DNA of 64,000 nt. Origin: Muriicola sp041358175. GTDB lineage: Bacteria > Bacteroidota > Bacteroidia > Flavobacteriales > Flavobacteriaceae. The stretch is taken from the NCBI RefSeq assembly GCF_041358175.1, contig NZ_JBGKBE010000013.1, forward strand, positions 10,803-74,802. The letters run 5' to 3'. Every line of letters starts with the position of its first letter. The first letter of the stretch is position 1. The notes under the pieces were generated by a model. The model did no database searches. It had not been told where the DNA came from and saw only the letters and a list, made by a program, of their open reading frames with translations. Positions 1-8,837 of the stretch are shown here, piece after piece. The position numbers and the translations under genes were made by a program.

Positions 1-43
1 GCTTCTTTAATTACACAAACAATTTTTTTAAAATAAAAATGGC

Positions 44-973
44 CTATCCAAATGCCTGCCTTTCAATCATAAAAGTATTCAGGACTTTGGAAAATTGCTC
101 CCTGATATCCACTGGGACATACTTGATCTTATACTTGGCACAGGTAAGTTTTAATTCATTCATAAAGGCGTGGACCTCTTTTTCATAGGCCTCTTTTATC
201 GTATCGGCAAAAAGATCAACATGAACTCCTGTTTCTACGTCCTTAAATCGCTTTGGTGTATTCTCAAAATTAAAGGATAATTCGGTTTCCATATCCAGTA
301 AATGAAATACAACCACCTCGTGTTTGTTGTATTTCAGATGCCGGAGTGCATCGAATAACTGCTCATCCTCTGCTTCGGTCTGAAACATATCGGTAAACAA
401 AAATACCAGGCTGCGTCGCTTTAATTTTTCTGCAATCTGGTGCAAATAGGTATAGGTTTTTGTTCCTCCTCCTTTTTTTCCACCTACACCTACTTCGTTT
501 AAACGGGCCAGCAACATCTGATGATGTCGTTCACTACCTTTTTCAGGGGAATAATGAGAATAGACATCAGAATAAATACTGAGACCCACGGCGTCGCGCT
601 GCTTTTTCAGGATGTTCATCAGGGCAGCAATCGCCAGTACTCCAAACCCTATTTTGTTGAGGTTGTTTAAATTCAGCTCTTTTACTTCCGGATAGTACAT
701 AGAAGCCGAGTTGTCTAGGATCATATGGCATCTGAGGTTGGTCTCCTCCTCATATCTCTTGGTGTAGAGCTTATCTGTCTTACCGTATAACTTCCAGTCG
801 ATATGCTTGGTGCTCTCCCCGGTATTGTAAATTTTATGCTCTGCAAATTCCGCTGAAAATCCGTGAAACGGACTTTTGTGTATCCCACTTATAAATCCTT
901 CCACTACCTGTTTGGCAAGCAATTCCAGGTTTTGAAATAGTCCGCTTTGTTCCAGATGTTGTTGCAGATCCAT
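44..973 (-). CDS. DUF58 domain protein (vWA-like)
   Basis: A DUF58 family protein of about 309 residues. Family members carry a von Willebrand factor A-like fold and usually accompany MoxR-type AAA ATPases; the exact role is not established. The N-terminal third contains the conserved stretch around GFSAEF, a Tyr-Asn-x-Gly-Glu motif and HIDWKLYGKTDKLYTK, followed by the MIDAS-like segment LDNSASMYY. A second conserved stretch is FLFTDMFQ. I place the start at 973 (MDLQQHLEQ) because the upstream in-frame ATG at 1000 would add nine residues lying in the terminator of trxA. No MoxR gene is visible on this side; it may lie beyond base 1. Family confident, function not. Confidence 0.85.
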   Translation of the reverse strand: MDLQQHLEQSGLFQNLELLAKQVVEGFISGIHKSPFHGFSAEFAEHKIYNTGESTKHIDWKLYGKTDKLYTKRYEEETNLRCHMILDNSASMYYPEVKELNLNNLNKIGFGVLAIAALMNILKKQRDAVGLSIYSDVYSHYSPEKGSERHHQMLLARLNEVGVGGKKGGGTKTYTYLHQIAEKLKRRSLVFLFTDMFQTEAEDEQLFDALRHLKYNKHEVVVFHLLDMETELSFNFENTPKRFKDVETGVHVDLFADTIKEAYEKEVHAFMNELKLTCAKYKIKYVPVDIREQFSKVLNTFMIERQAFG

Positions 974-995
974 TGTCCGAAGATACGGATATGAG

Positions 996-1027
996 AACAA
1001 AAAAAGCCCGAATTTTCACCCGGGCCT
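996..1027 (-). terminator. Intrinsic terminator of trxA
   Basis: GCCCG (1006-1010) pairs with CGGGC (1021-1025). On the minus strand the hairpin is followed by a run of seven T. It lies just behind trxA and in front of the DUF58 gene start. Confidence 0.7.
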
Positions 1028-1051
1028 TTCGTATATATGATTAAAAAAATA

Positions 1052-1369
1052 TTATAATGCAGCGTCTATTGCATCGGTGTACACCTTCTTTGGCGATACC
1101 CCTACTTGCCTGCTAACAATCTCACCGTCCTTAAAAACCAACACGGTAGGAATATTTCTGACACCAAATTTTGCAGCGTATTCCTGATTGCTGTCCACAT
1201 CTACTTTTCCAACAACGGCCTTACCGTCGTATTCATTACTGACTTCGTCAATGATAGGTCCTACCATTCTGCAGGGTCCGCACCAGGCCGCCCAGAAGTC
1301 GACCACTACAGGTTTATCACTTTTTAAAACTACTTCGTCAAAAGTAGCATCTGTTATTTCTAATGCCAT
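1052..1369 (-). CDS. trxA: Thioredoxin
   Basis: Cytosolic thioredoxin, 105 residues, the usual length. The redox-active motif WCGPC is present with cysteines 30 and 33, preceded by VVVDFWAA and followed by the conserved cis-proline region RNIPTVLVFKDG. It reduces protein disulfides such as those of ribonucleotide reductase and peroxiredoxins. It is a single-gene unit with its own candidate -7 element (TAAATTTG on the minus strand, 1399-1392) and a terminator behind it. The start ATG at 1369 gives a standard N terminus. Confidence 0.97.
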   Translation of the reverse strand: MALEITDATFDEVVLKSDKPVVVDFWAAWCGPCRMVGPIIDEVSNEYDGKAVVGKVDVDSNQEYAAKFGVRNIPTVLVFKDGEIVSRQVGVSPKKVYTDAIDAAL

Positions 1370-1391
1370 CTTATTTTGAATTTTGATTATG

Positions 1392-1399
1392 CAAATTTA
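1392..1399 (-). promoter_or_regulatory. Candidate -7 element of trxA
   Basis: On the minus strand the bases read TAAATTTG, a full match to the Bacteroidota -7 consensus TAnnTTTG, 23 nt upstream of the trxA start codon. No clear -33 TTG at the normal distance. Confidence 0.55.
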
Positions 1400-1468
1400 G
1401 ACAAATATTTTCCTAAATCCTTACGGCGGAAAGATACGTTTTCCCTATGATACCATTATCGCAGGCTA

Positions 1469-4400
1469 TTAATTTAACTTGTAATGGACTTCCTTGTCTT
1501 TGAGGGTTGCCAGAAGTTCACTGCTGATTTGTACTTTTTGTTTTCTGCTGGAGAGGGTTACTTTGATCTCTTCCTGCATCTCGTATACCGTAAATTGTAG
1601 TGGATGTTTTCCCTTGTGTGATCTCAAGGTGTCTTTTAAATCGAGAATTTTTTCTTTCTTCAACTGGTCAATATCGAGCTTAATAGTGAGTTTTCTGGCG
1701 TAATTCTCCATGACTTCCTGCAGAAGTATAAATTGATTGAATTGCATCCTGGGACCTCCCTTTTTTCCGGTTTCCCGATTTACCCATCCTTCCCTTACAA
1801 ATACTTTTATAAAGACAAAGGAATTGATCATCAGAAAATGCCTGAATTTGAGATATTCCTCCCCAAAAATCCTAAATTCGAAAGAATCGGTATAGTCCTC
1901 CAGGGTGAAAAGTGCCCATCCCTTCCCATTACGGGAAACCCGGTGCTGTACATCGGTGATCACTCCGGCAAAACTTAGCTCCCTGTTGATCTGATCTTCG
2001 AGATTATGGAAGAAGGAAACATTGGCATTGGCAAAGGCAGTTATCTCGGCATTGAAATCGTCAAGGGGATGCCCTGAGATATAAATGCCTACCACTTCTT
2101 TTTCCTTTCTTAACTTTTCCATGGTTCCCCATTCCACACAAGGTGGAACTACGGGCTCGGGTATTTGAACCTCACTGGCTTCACCGAACAGACTTACCTG
2201 AGCAGAATTTTCATTTTCCTGAAATTTGGCGCCATAGCGGATTACCTTCTCCAGGAAGGTTACTCCTTCGCCTTCCAGATGAAAGTACTGTGCCCGGTGC
2301 GTATCTCCAAAGGAATCGAATCCACCCGCCAGAGCAAGATTCTCAAAAGCCTTTTTATTTGCCGCCCTGAGGTCGATTCTTTTGGCCAGATCAAAAACAG
2401 ATTTAAATGGCCCATTAGACTTGCGTTCCTCAACGATGGTTTTAACGGCAGACTGACCAACTCCTTTTATCGCCCCCATACCAAACCTAACAGCTCCTTC
2501 CTGATTGACCGCGAATTTGTAATATGATTCATTAACATCAGGACCCAATACTTCCAGCCCCATTCGCTTACATTCTTCCATAAAGAAAGTCACCTGCTTG
2601 ATGTCGTTCATATTGTTAGACAATACGGCTGCCATATATTCAGCAGGGTAGTGGGCTTTTAGATACGCCGTCTGATAAGCGATATAGGCATAGCAGGTGG
2701 AGTGACTCTTATTAAAAGCATAGGAGGCGAAGGCTTCCCAGTCTTTCCATATTTTTTCAAGAACTTCCCTTGGATGGCCATTTTTTTCTCCCCCGTCGAG
2801 AAATTGAGGCTTTAGTTTTTGCAGCAGGGCAAAGATCTTTTTCCCCATTGCCTTTCTCAGAATATCGGCCTCACCTTTTGAAAAACCGGCGAGTTTCTGA
2901 GAGAGAAGCATCACCTGTTCCTGGTAAACGGTGATTCCGTAAGTATCTTTCAGATATTCCTCCATTTCAGGAAGGTCATACGAAATCTCTTCATTCCCGT
3001 GTTTCCGTGCGATAAAACTGGGAATGTATTCCATGGGCCCGGGCCTGTAAAGGGCATTCATAGCGATTAGATCGTCGAAAACAGAAGGTTTAAGTTCCTT
3101 CAGGTGTTTCTGCATTCCCGGGGATTCATATTGAAAGATCCCCACGGTATCTCCTCTTTGGAATAGTTCGTAAGTCTTTTCGTCGTCTAAGGGGAAATCA
3201 TCCGGAACCAGGTCTATACCGTGTTTGGCCTTTACAATCTTAACCGTATCCTTTATTAATGTCAGGGTCTTGAGTCCGAGGAAGTCCATTTTCAACAGCC
3301 CTGCACTTTCCACCACTGAGTTATCGAACTGGGTGACATAGAGGTCAGAATCCTTAGCGGTCGCAACTGGAACAAAATTGGTGATATCATCCGGGGTGAT
3401 GATCACTCCACAGGCATGGATCCCTGTATTCCTCAGGGAACCTTCCAGGACCCTGGCCATGTTTACCGTTTGCGCCTCCAGGTCATCCCCCTCGGATATG
3501 TTCAGGAGTTGATGGACCTTATCAAGATCATCTGACCTGAATTTCTTGCGAAGTTCTTCCTCAGGAACCTCAAAGATTTTCCCGAGTTTCCCCATGGTTG
3601 GAATAAGTTTCGCAATCCGGTCTGCATCGGGGAGGGGCAAGTCTAACACCCTGGCCGTATCCCGAATGGATGATTTGGCAGCCATGGTACCGTAGGTGAT
3701 AATCTGTGCCACCTGATTGGCTCCGTATTTTTGGATGACATAATCCATAACTTTTCCCCTGCCTTCATCGTCAAAATCAATATCGATATCGGGCATGGAA
3801 ACCCTGTCGGGGTTGAGGAAACGCTCAAAAAGTAGATTGTATTTCAGAGGATCAATATTGGTGATCTTAAGGCAATAAGCTACTACCGACCCGGCAGCCG
3901 ACCCTCTTCCCGGGCCAACAGAAACCCCCATATTACGGGCCTCCCTTATAAAATCTTCCACGATGAGGAAGTATCCCGGATAACCTGAATTCTCTATGGT
4001 CTTAAGTTCAAAGTCGATCCGCTCCTCAATCTCCGGAGTTATTTCATCATAACGCTCCCTGGCCCCTTCATAGGTGATATGTCTCAAATAGGCATTTTCA
4101 CCTCGTTTTCCGTCATCTGATTCATCTTCTTTAACTATGAACTCCTGTGGAATTTCAAATTGCGGCAACAATACTTCCCGGGCAAGATCGAAGGGTTCAA
4201 TTTTATCTACCACGTCTTGAACATTAAGGATGGCTTCGGGAATATCTTTGAAGAGTGCCTTCATCTCCTCTGAGGATTTGAAGTAGTATTCCTGGTTGGG
4301 CAGGCCGTAACGGTAGCCTCTTCCCCGGCCGATAGGCGTGGCCTGTTTTTCCCCGTCCTTCACACAAAGCAGGATATCATGGGCTTCGGCATCCTCTTTT

Positions 4401-5851
4401 TTACAGTAATAGGTATTGTTTGTTGCCAATACTTTGATTCCCATTTTCCGGGCCATATCCAGTAGGACCGGATTGGCCCTGTTTTCATCTTCCTGCTCGT
4501 GGCGCATCAGTTCCACATAGAGATCGTCCCCGAAGATGGAATGCCACCATTGCAGGGCTTCCTCAGCTTGTTTTTCTCCTGTATTCAGGATTTTTGAGGC
4601 GATTTCACCGTAGAGATTTCCTGTGAGGACAATAAGATCATCCTTGAATTGTTCAACAATTTTTCGATCGATCCTGGGGACGTAATAGAATCCATCCGTA
4701 TAGGCCAAGGAAGCCATTTTAGCCAGGTTGTGGTATCCATTTTTATTCTTGGCCAGAAAAACCATCTGGAAACCATAGTCTTTCTGATTCTTGTTGAGGT
4801 GGTCTTCACAGACGAAAAATTCGCAACCCAAAATGGGCAGAATAGGCTGTTCGTCAAATTCTTCCCCAGCTTCCTCTGCCTTCTCTTTTCGGGTTTTTAT
4901 TCCTGCATTGTGAGCTTTCACTTCCTTTACAAAATGAAAGGCACCCATCATATTGGCATGGTCTGTCAGGGCTACCGCCGGCATTTTATGCTTTGCCGTA
5001 ATCGCTACAAGATCCTTGATCTTAATAGTTGATTGGAGGACCGAAAATTGAGAATGGTTGTGAAGGTGTACAAAGGGAACATCTTCAAGGCTTTCCAGGT
5101 TAGCTTTGATCTCCTCCCGCGAAATCTCAGGTTCAGTTACTTCTTCTTCAGACTGAAGGGCCGCAGAAGCCTCTTTTAAATTTCGATGCTTAAGTCCGAG
5201 GAGTTGTATTTTATCAGGGTTTACTTCAGTAAATCGCGAAAAATAATCGGGCTCTGCTTGAAGTTCCTGTGCAGTGAAGGATTTCTTGCGAATTAGTTCA
5301 AAGAAACACCTGCTGGTAGCCTCTACATCGGCTGCAGCATTGTGCGCCTCTGAAAATGGCTCCTGAAACAGATGTTCGTGTAATTCTGTGAGGGTGGGGA
5401 GTTTAAATTTACCGCCTCTGCCTCCCGGGATCTGGCATAGCTGAGCTGTGTCTTCGGTGCAGGTATCGAGCACGGGCAAGTTTAAAAGCTCAGATTCAAA
5501 TCCAATTCTGTGGTATTCTGCTCCTGTAATATTAATATCAAAGCCTACATTCTGCCCGACAAGAAAACGCGTCTTACCCAGGGCAGTATTGAATAACTCC
5601 AGTGCTTCTGCGAGAGGAATACCCTCTTTTTCTGCCAATTGGGTAGAAATCCCATGTATTTGTTCTGCATCATAAGGGATATCATAACCCTCCGGTTTAA
5701 TCAGAAAGTCGTGTTGCTCCAGAAGATTGCCCATTTCATCGTGGAGTTGCCAGGCAAGCTGTACGCATCTCGGCCAGTTGTCCACATCCGTAACTGGCGC
5801 ATTCCAGCGTTTGGGTAATCCGGTGGTTTCGGTATCAAAAATTAAATACAT
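1469..5851 (-). CDS. dnaE: DNA polymerase III alpha subunit with N-terminal exonuclease domain
   Basis: Replicative polymerase of 1460 residues, about 300 longer than E. coli DnaE. The extra length is an N-terminal DnaQ-like 3'-5' exonuclease: FDTETTGLP at residues 5-13 (ExoI) and further conserved acidic motifs up to about residue 180. A PHP domain begins near residue 262 (HLHNHSQFSVLQS). The palm catalytic motif PDIDIDF lies near residue 690, and the fingers, helix-hairpin-helix and OB domains follow. Fusion of proofreading and polymerase domains in one chain is known in this phylum. It is transcribed alone; the next gene upstream is separated by a terminator. I see no frameshift or missing catalytic residue. 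Confidence 0.97.
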   Translation of the reverse strand: MYLIFDTETTGLPKRWNAPVTDVDNWPRCVQLAWQLHDEMGNLLEQHDFLIKPEGYDIPYDAEQIHGISTQLAEKEGIPLAEALELFNTALGKTRFLVGQNVGFDINITGAEYHRIGFESELLNLPVLDTCTEDTAQLCQIPGGRGGKFKLPTLTELHEHLFQEPFSEAHNAAADVEATSRCFFELIRKKSFTAQELQAEPDYFSRFTEVNPDKIQLLGLKHRNLKEASAALQSEEEVTEPEISREEIKANLESLEDVPFVHLHNHSQFSVLQSTIKIKDLVAITAKHKMPAVALTDHANMMGAFHFVKEVKAHNAGIKTRKEKAEEAGEEFDEQPILPILGCEFFVCEDHLNKNQKDYGFQMVFLAKNKNGYHNLAKMASLAYTDGFYYVPRIDRKIVEQFKDDLIVLTGNLYGEIASKILNTGEKQAEEALQWWHSIFGDDLYVELMRHEQEDENRANPVLLDMARKMGIKVLATNNTYYCKKEDAEAHDILLCVKDGEKQATPIGRGRGYRYGLPNQEYYFKSSEEMKALFKDIPEAILNVQDVVDKIEPFDLAREVLLPQFEIPQEFIVKEDESDDGKRGENAYLRHITYEGARERYDEITPEIEERIDFELKTIENSGYPGYFLIVEDFIREARNMGVSVGPGRGSAAGSVVAYCLKITNIDPLKYNLLFERFLNPDRVSMPDIDIDFDDEGRGKVMDYVIQKYGANQVAQIITYGTMAAKSSIRDTARVLDLPLPDADRIAKLIPTMGKLGKIFEVPEEELRKKFRSDDLDKVHQLLNISEGDDLEAQTVNMARVLEGSLRNTGIHACGVIITPDDITNFVPVATAKDSDLYVTQFDNSVVESAGLLKMDFLGLKTLTLIKDTVKIVKAKHGIDLVPDDFPLDDEKTYELFQRGDTVGIFQYESPGMQKHLKELKPSVFDDLIAMNALYRPGPMEYIPSFIARKHGNEEISYDLPEMEEYLKDTYGITVYQEQVMLLSQKLAGFSKGEADILRKAMGKKIFALLQKLKPQFLDGGEKNGHPREVLEKIWKDWEAFASYAFNKSHSTCYAYIAYQTAYLKAHYPAEYMAAVLSNNMNDIKQVTFFMEECKRMGLEVLGPDVNESYYKFAVNQEGAVRFGMGAIKGVGQSAVKTIVEERKSNGPFKSVFDLAKRIDLRAANKKAFENLALAGGFDSFGDTHRAQYFHLEGEGVTFLEKVIRYGAKFQENENSAQVSLFGEASEVQIPEPVVPPCVEWGTMEKLRKEKEVVGIYISGHPLDDFNAEITAFANANVSFFHNLEDQINRELSFAGVITDVQHRVSRNGKGWALFTLEDYTDSFEFRIFGEEYLKFRHFLMINSFVFIKVFVREGWVNRETGKKGGPRMQFNQFILLQEVMENYARKLTIKLDIDQLKKEKILDLKDTLRSHKGKHPLQFTVYEMQEEIKVTLSSRKQKVQISSELLATLKDKEVHYKLN

Positions 5852-5942
5852 AGGGGTGTTTTAAATGCAGAAAACTAAGGGGTTAAAAATATGGATTTAA
5901 GAATGCTTAAAAAAACCTTCTTTTTAGGAGTTATTAACCAAT

Positions 5943-5975
5943 AAAAAAATCCGGCGAATACCGGATTTTCTTTTA
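5943..5975 (-). terminator. Hairpin terminator behind the DUF2383-like gene
   Basis: AAAATCCGG (5946-5954) pairs with CCGGATTTT (5961-5969). Flanking A and T runs on both sides make it look bidirectional, but dnaE starts divergently from it, so it mainly serves the gene at 5992-6447. Confidence 0.75.
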
Positions 5976-5991
5976 TTAATATTACAGTGTT

Positions 5992-6447
5992 CTAGGAGAC
6001 TACTTCTTCATACATTCTGGAGGTCTCCAGCGCTTTTTCGATTGCATCCCGCTGTTTGCTCAGGAGGTCACGTGTGGAGTTTGGCAGGATCCATTCTTTA
6101 TTTTCCAGCAAGTCCTTGTATGCACTGAGAATCTTTTTTTCTCCTCGTTCTACTTCATCCAGCAATTTCTCCGTCTCATTGGAGCTTACTGTTGATATGA
6201 ATTTCATCCACGCTCGGTGGAAATCTCCTTTAATACTTCCGCTGTCTTCCGGGAGATCACCATAGGTGAGGATCTCTGATTTGAGTTCTTGCCCGAAGTT
6301 ATACCTCTGGTTAGCTTTGTCTTCCAGGAAACTTTTTACGGTCGGACTTTCAACTTTATCAGCAGCCAGGGAATATCCCCTTTTAGCGTCATATGTAAGA
6401 ATTAATAAATCGTTTAGCTTATTTGAAATTTTTTCTGAATACTTCAT
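5992..6447 (-). CDS. PA2169-like four-helix-bundle protein (DUF2383)
   Basis: A small soluble protein of 151 residues, predicted all-helical. The opening (KLNDLLILTYDAKRGY) and the spacing of acidic residues fit the PA2169/DUF2383 family, which has a ferritin-like four-helix bundle. The biochemical role is unknown; related proteins are often stress-associated. It is monocistronic, with a terminator behind and a perfect 8-bp inverted repeat 30 nt ahead of the start, which suggests specific regulation. No signal peptide or membrane segment. Confidence 0.75.
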   Translation of the reverse strand: MKYSEKISNKLNDLLILTYDAKRGYSLAADKVESPTVKSFLEDKANQRYNFGQELKSEILTYGDLPEDSGSIKGDFHRAWMKFISTVSSNETEKLLDEVERGEKKILSAYKDLLENKEWILPNSTRDLLSKQRDAIEKALETSRMYEEVVS

Positions 6448-6475
6448 TAATCAATCTTCATTTTTAAATTATTCC

Positions 6476-6494
6476 GTTGTTGACTCTCAACAAC
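6476..6494 (-). promoter_or_regulatory. Perfect inverted repeat upstream of the DUF2383-like gene
   Basis: GTTGTTGA (6476-6483), spacer CTC, TCAACAAC (6487-6494). It lies 29 nt upstream of the start codon at 6447. It could be an operator or a hairpin in the 5' leader. Confidence 0.5.
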
Positions 6495-6627
6495 TGTATA
6501 TAAGATACAATAAAATCTCGCTTATTCAAGTAAATACGGGACTTTATAAGGCTTTTAACGATTTTTCATAAGAAGTGTTAAATGCTCATTTGGTATTATT
6601 TTTAGGTAAAAAGTAGCCAGAGAATAA

Positions 6628-6657
6628 TTGTGGATTTAATGATAAAGTGTATATTTG
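6628..6657 (+). promoter_or_regulatory. rpsP promoter
   Basis: TTG at 6628-6630, 19-nt spacer, then TATATTTG at 6650-6657. This is a full match to the Bacteroidota housekeeping promoter (-33 TTG, -7 TAnnTTTG). Predicted transcription start near 6664, giving a leader of about 65 nt. Confidence 0.8.
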
Positions 6658-6686
6658 CACGCTCTTTCTAAACAGGGGAGAGTAGA

Positions 6687-6723
6687 ATTAATAACCGAGG
6701 GTCGGGTACCCTACAAAATTAAT
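6687..6723 (+). promoter_or_regulatory. Stem-loop in the rpsP leader
   Basis: AGGGT (6698-6702) pairs with ACCCT (6708-6712) over a 5-nt loop. An outer helix can form between ATTAAT at 6687-6692 and at 6718-6723. The structure ends five bases before the rpsP start codon, so it could affect translation. No known riboregulator family recognised. Confidence 0.4.
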
Positions 6724-6728
6724 GTGAT

Positions 6729-7418
6729 ATGCCAGTAAGAATCAGACTTCAAAGACACGGAAAAAAAGGTAAGCCATTTTATTGGATCGTAGCTGCCGAT
6801 GGCCGTGCAAAAAGAGATGGAAAATTCCTTGAAAAATTAGGGATCTACAACCCGAATACCAATCCTGCAACTATCGAAGTAAATGTTGACGACTCAGTAA
6901 AATGGTTATTCAACGGAGCACAACCTTCAGATACGGCAAGACGTATATTATCATATAAAGGAGTTCTTTTAAAGCACCACCTTATGGCCGGTGTTCGCAA
7001 GGGAGCCCTTACTGAAGAAGAAGCTGAAAAGAAATTCCAGGCCTGGTTGGAAGAAAAATCCAAAGCAGTAGCCAAGAAAGAGGAAAACCTCAGCAAGGCT
7101 CAACAGGAAGCAAGGAAAAAAGCATTGGAAGCAGAAAGAGAAGTTTCCGAAAAAAGAGCCCAGGCGGCTGCAGAAGCAGAATTACCTGAAACTCCGGAAG
7201 CAGTTTCTGCTGAAGAGGAAGTAGAAGCTCTTGAAACCGCTCCCGCTCCAGAGGAATCTGTAGCACAGGAACCGGAAGTAGAAGCAGCAGCACCTGCTGA
7301 AGAGGCTGCCCCTGAAGCTAAAGCTGAAGAAGCAGCTCCTGAGGCTAAGGCCGAAGAAGCTCCGGCAGAGGAAGCCCCTGCAAAAGAAGATCCTAAACCC
7401 GCTGCAGATAAAGAATAA
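6729..7418 (+). CDS. rpsP: 30S ribosomal protein S16 with long C-terminal tail
   Basis: Small-subunit ribosomal protein that binds 16S rRNA during early 30S assembly. Residues 1-80 are a standard S16 domain (VRIRLQRHGKKGKPFYWIVAAD). The protein is 229 residues, far above the 80-90 of E. coli S16. From about residue 95 a charged helical segment follows, and then a low-complexity Ala/Glu/Pro tail with a repeated EEAAPEAKA unit. Tails on S16 occur in this phylum; their role is not known. The gene leads a unit with rimM, which starts just behind it. Confidence 0.95.
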   Translation: MPVRIRLQRHGKKGKPFYWIVAADGRAKRDGKFLEKLGIYNPNTNPATIEVNVDDSVKWLFNGAQPSDTARRILSYKGVLLKHHLMAGVRKGALTEEEAEKKFQAWLEEKSKAVAKKEENLSKAQQEARKKALEAEREVSEKRAQAAAEAELPETPEAVSAEEEVEALETAPAPEESVAQEPEVEAAAPAEEAAPEAKAEEAAPEAKAEEAPAEEAPAKEDPKPAADKE

Positions 7419-7432
7419 TGGGACATCGATCG

Positions 7433-7963
7433 ATGCGGAAGGAAGAATGCTTCTACCTGGGCAAGATCGTTTCTAAATACAGCTTTAAAGGGGAGGTGCT
7501 TATAAAACTAGACACCGACGAACCTGAACTATACGATAATCTGGAATCAGTACTTATTTCCCTAGGAAATAGTCTGGTTCCTTTCTTTATTGAAAAGAGT
7601 CAGCTTCACAGATCCAACCTACTACGGGTAAGATTTGAAGAGGTTAATGATGAACCTGATGCTGACCGTATCCTGGGGTCTGAAATCTACCTTCCGCTTG
7701 AACTTCTCCCAAAATTAAGCGGGAAGAAATTTTATTACCACGAAGTCATTGGTTTTACTTTGATAGATAAGAACTATGGCAATATTGGGACCCTGGTTTC
7801 GATAAATGACGCTGCCTCTCAGGCATTATTTGTGGCCGAAAAGGAAGGTAAACAGCTCCTGATCCCTATAAATGACGACATAATAACTAGCATTGATCGG
7901 GAAAAAAAGACCATTTTCGTAGAAACCCCGGAAGGTCTGGTTTCCCTTTATCTGAATGATTAG
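7433..7963 (+). CDS. rimM: 16S rRNA processing protein RimM
   Basis: Ribosome maturation factor that binds S19 and assists assembly of the 30S head. The N-terminal RimM domain (CFYLGKIVSKYSFKGEV) is followed by a PRC-barrel domain (FYYHEVIGFTLID and a C-terminal VSLYLND). I prefer the start MRKEECFYLG at 7433; an in-frame ATG at 7418 overlaps the rpsP stop codon by one base and would add five residues. The rpsP-rimM order is classic; trmD does not follow here, and instead a tRNA m6A methyltransferase comes next. Confidence 0.95.
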   Translation: MRKEECFYLGKIVSKYSFKGEVLIKLDTDEPELYDNLESVLISLGNSLVPFFIEKSQLHRSNLLRVRFEEVNDEPDADRILGSEIYLPLELLPKLSGKKFYYHEVIGFTLIDKNYGNIGTLVSINDAASQALFVAEKEGKQLLIPINDDIITSIDREKKTIFVETPEGLVSLYLND

Positions 7964-7997
7964 GGGATAGCTTATAATTAATACAGACCAGCAAGCT

Positions 7998-8711
7998 TTG
8001 AACAAACCTTTTCGATTTAAGCAATTTGAGGTCCATCAGGATCGATGTGCTATGAAAATAGGAACAGACGGAGTGCTCCTGGGAGCCTGGACAGCTGTTG
8101 CCCATAGACCAATAAATATTCTTGACATAGGGGCTGGCACCGGCCTGATCGCCCTGATGCTCGCACAACGCAGCAATGCAGAAACCATTGACGCCATCGA
8201 GATTGAAGAGGCGGCCTACGAACAATGTGTCGAAAATTTTGAAGCTTCACCCTGGGCAGACCGATTGTTTTGTTACCATGCGGGTTTAGACGAAATGGTT
8301 GAAGAGATGGAAGAAACGTATCAGCTGATTGTCTCCAACCCACCCTTTCATGTAGAAGGAGTCTCCAGCGGAGATAAATCGCGTGACTTAGCCAGACAAA
8401 ACAACTCTCTCCCTTTTGATGAACTGCTATGCAGCGTTGATAAGCTTCTGTCACCCGAGGGCATTTTTACCACTATTGTTCCCTTTCAGCAAGAAGTATC
8501 TTTTATTGATTTAGCAAGGCAAGCCAACTTACATATTTTTAAAATTACCAGGGTAAAAGGAAATGCTCATTCGGAGGTAAAACGAAGCTTACTGGCGTTC
8601 TCACGCATTAGTCAAACAGTTATTGAAGATGAGTTGATCATCGAAAAAGATCGTCATTTATATACTGAGGATTATCAACATCTTTGTAGAGATTTTTATC
8701 TGAAGATGTAA
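7998..8711 (+). CDS. trmN6: tRNA1(Val) adenine-37 N6-methyltransferase (TrmN6/YfiC family)
   Basis: SAM-dependent methyltransferase predicted to make m6A37 in tRNA-Val. The class I fold is clear: DIGAGTGLIALML (SAM-binding glycine loop) and the N6-adenine catalytic motif SNPPF near residue 113. The N terminus FRFKQFEVHQDRCAMKIGTDGVLLGAW is typical for the family. The start is TTG at 7998; no ATG in frame gives the conserved FRFKQF stretch. It follows rimM by 34 nt and probably shares its transcript. Confidence 0.9.
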   Translation: MNKPFRFKQFEVHQDRCAMKIGTDGVLLGAWTAVAHRPINILDIGAGTGLIALMLAQRSNAETIDAIEIEEAAYEQCVENFEASPWADRLFCYHAGLDEMVEEMEETYQLIVSNPPFHVEGVSSGDKSRDLARQNNSLPFDELLCSVDKLLSPEGIFTTIVPFQQEVSFIDLARQANLHIFKITRVKGNAHSEVKRSLLAFSRISQTVIEDELIIEKDRHLYTEDYQHLCRDFYLKM

Positions 8712-8837
8712 TAGTTGGACTTTCGGTTTCAATTTTAAACTGCTTCCGCCCCTGCAATAAGGCTTTACATTCTCACTATAAACTCCCATAGCGCAGATTT
8801 ATCCGAAAGAAATCCATATTTTTAAAATGGACTAACT

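Noticed and set aside
7100..7426. Ala/Ser-rich minus-strand frame of 108 codons
   Set aside because: It is the mirror of the repetitive rpsP tail; composition comes from the repeat.
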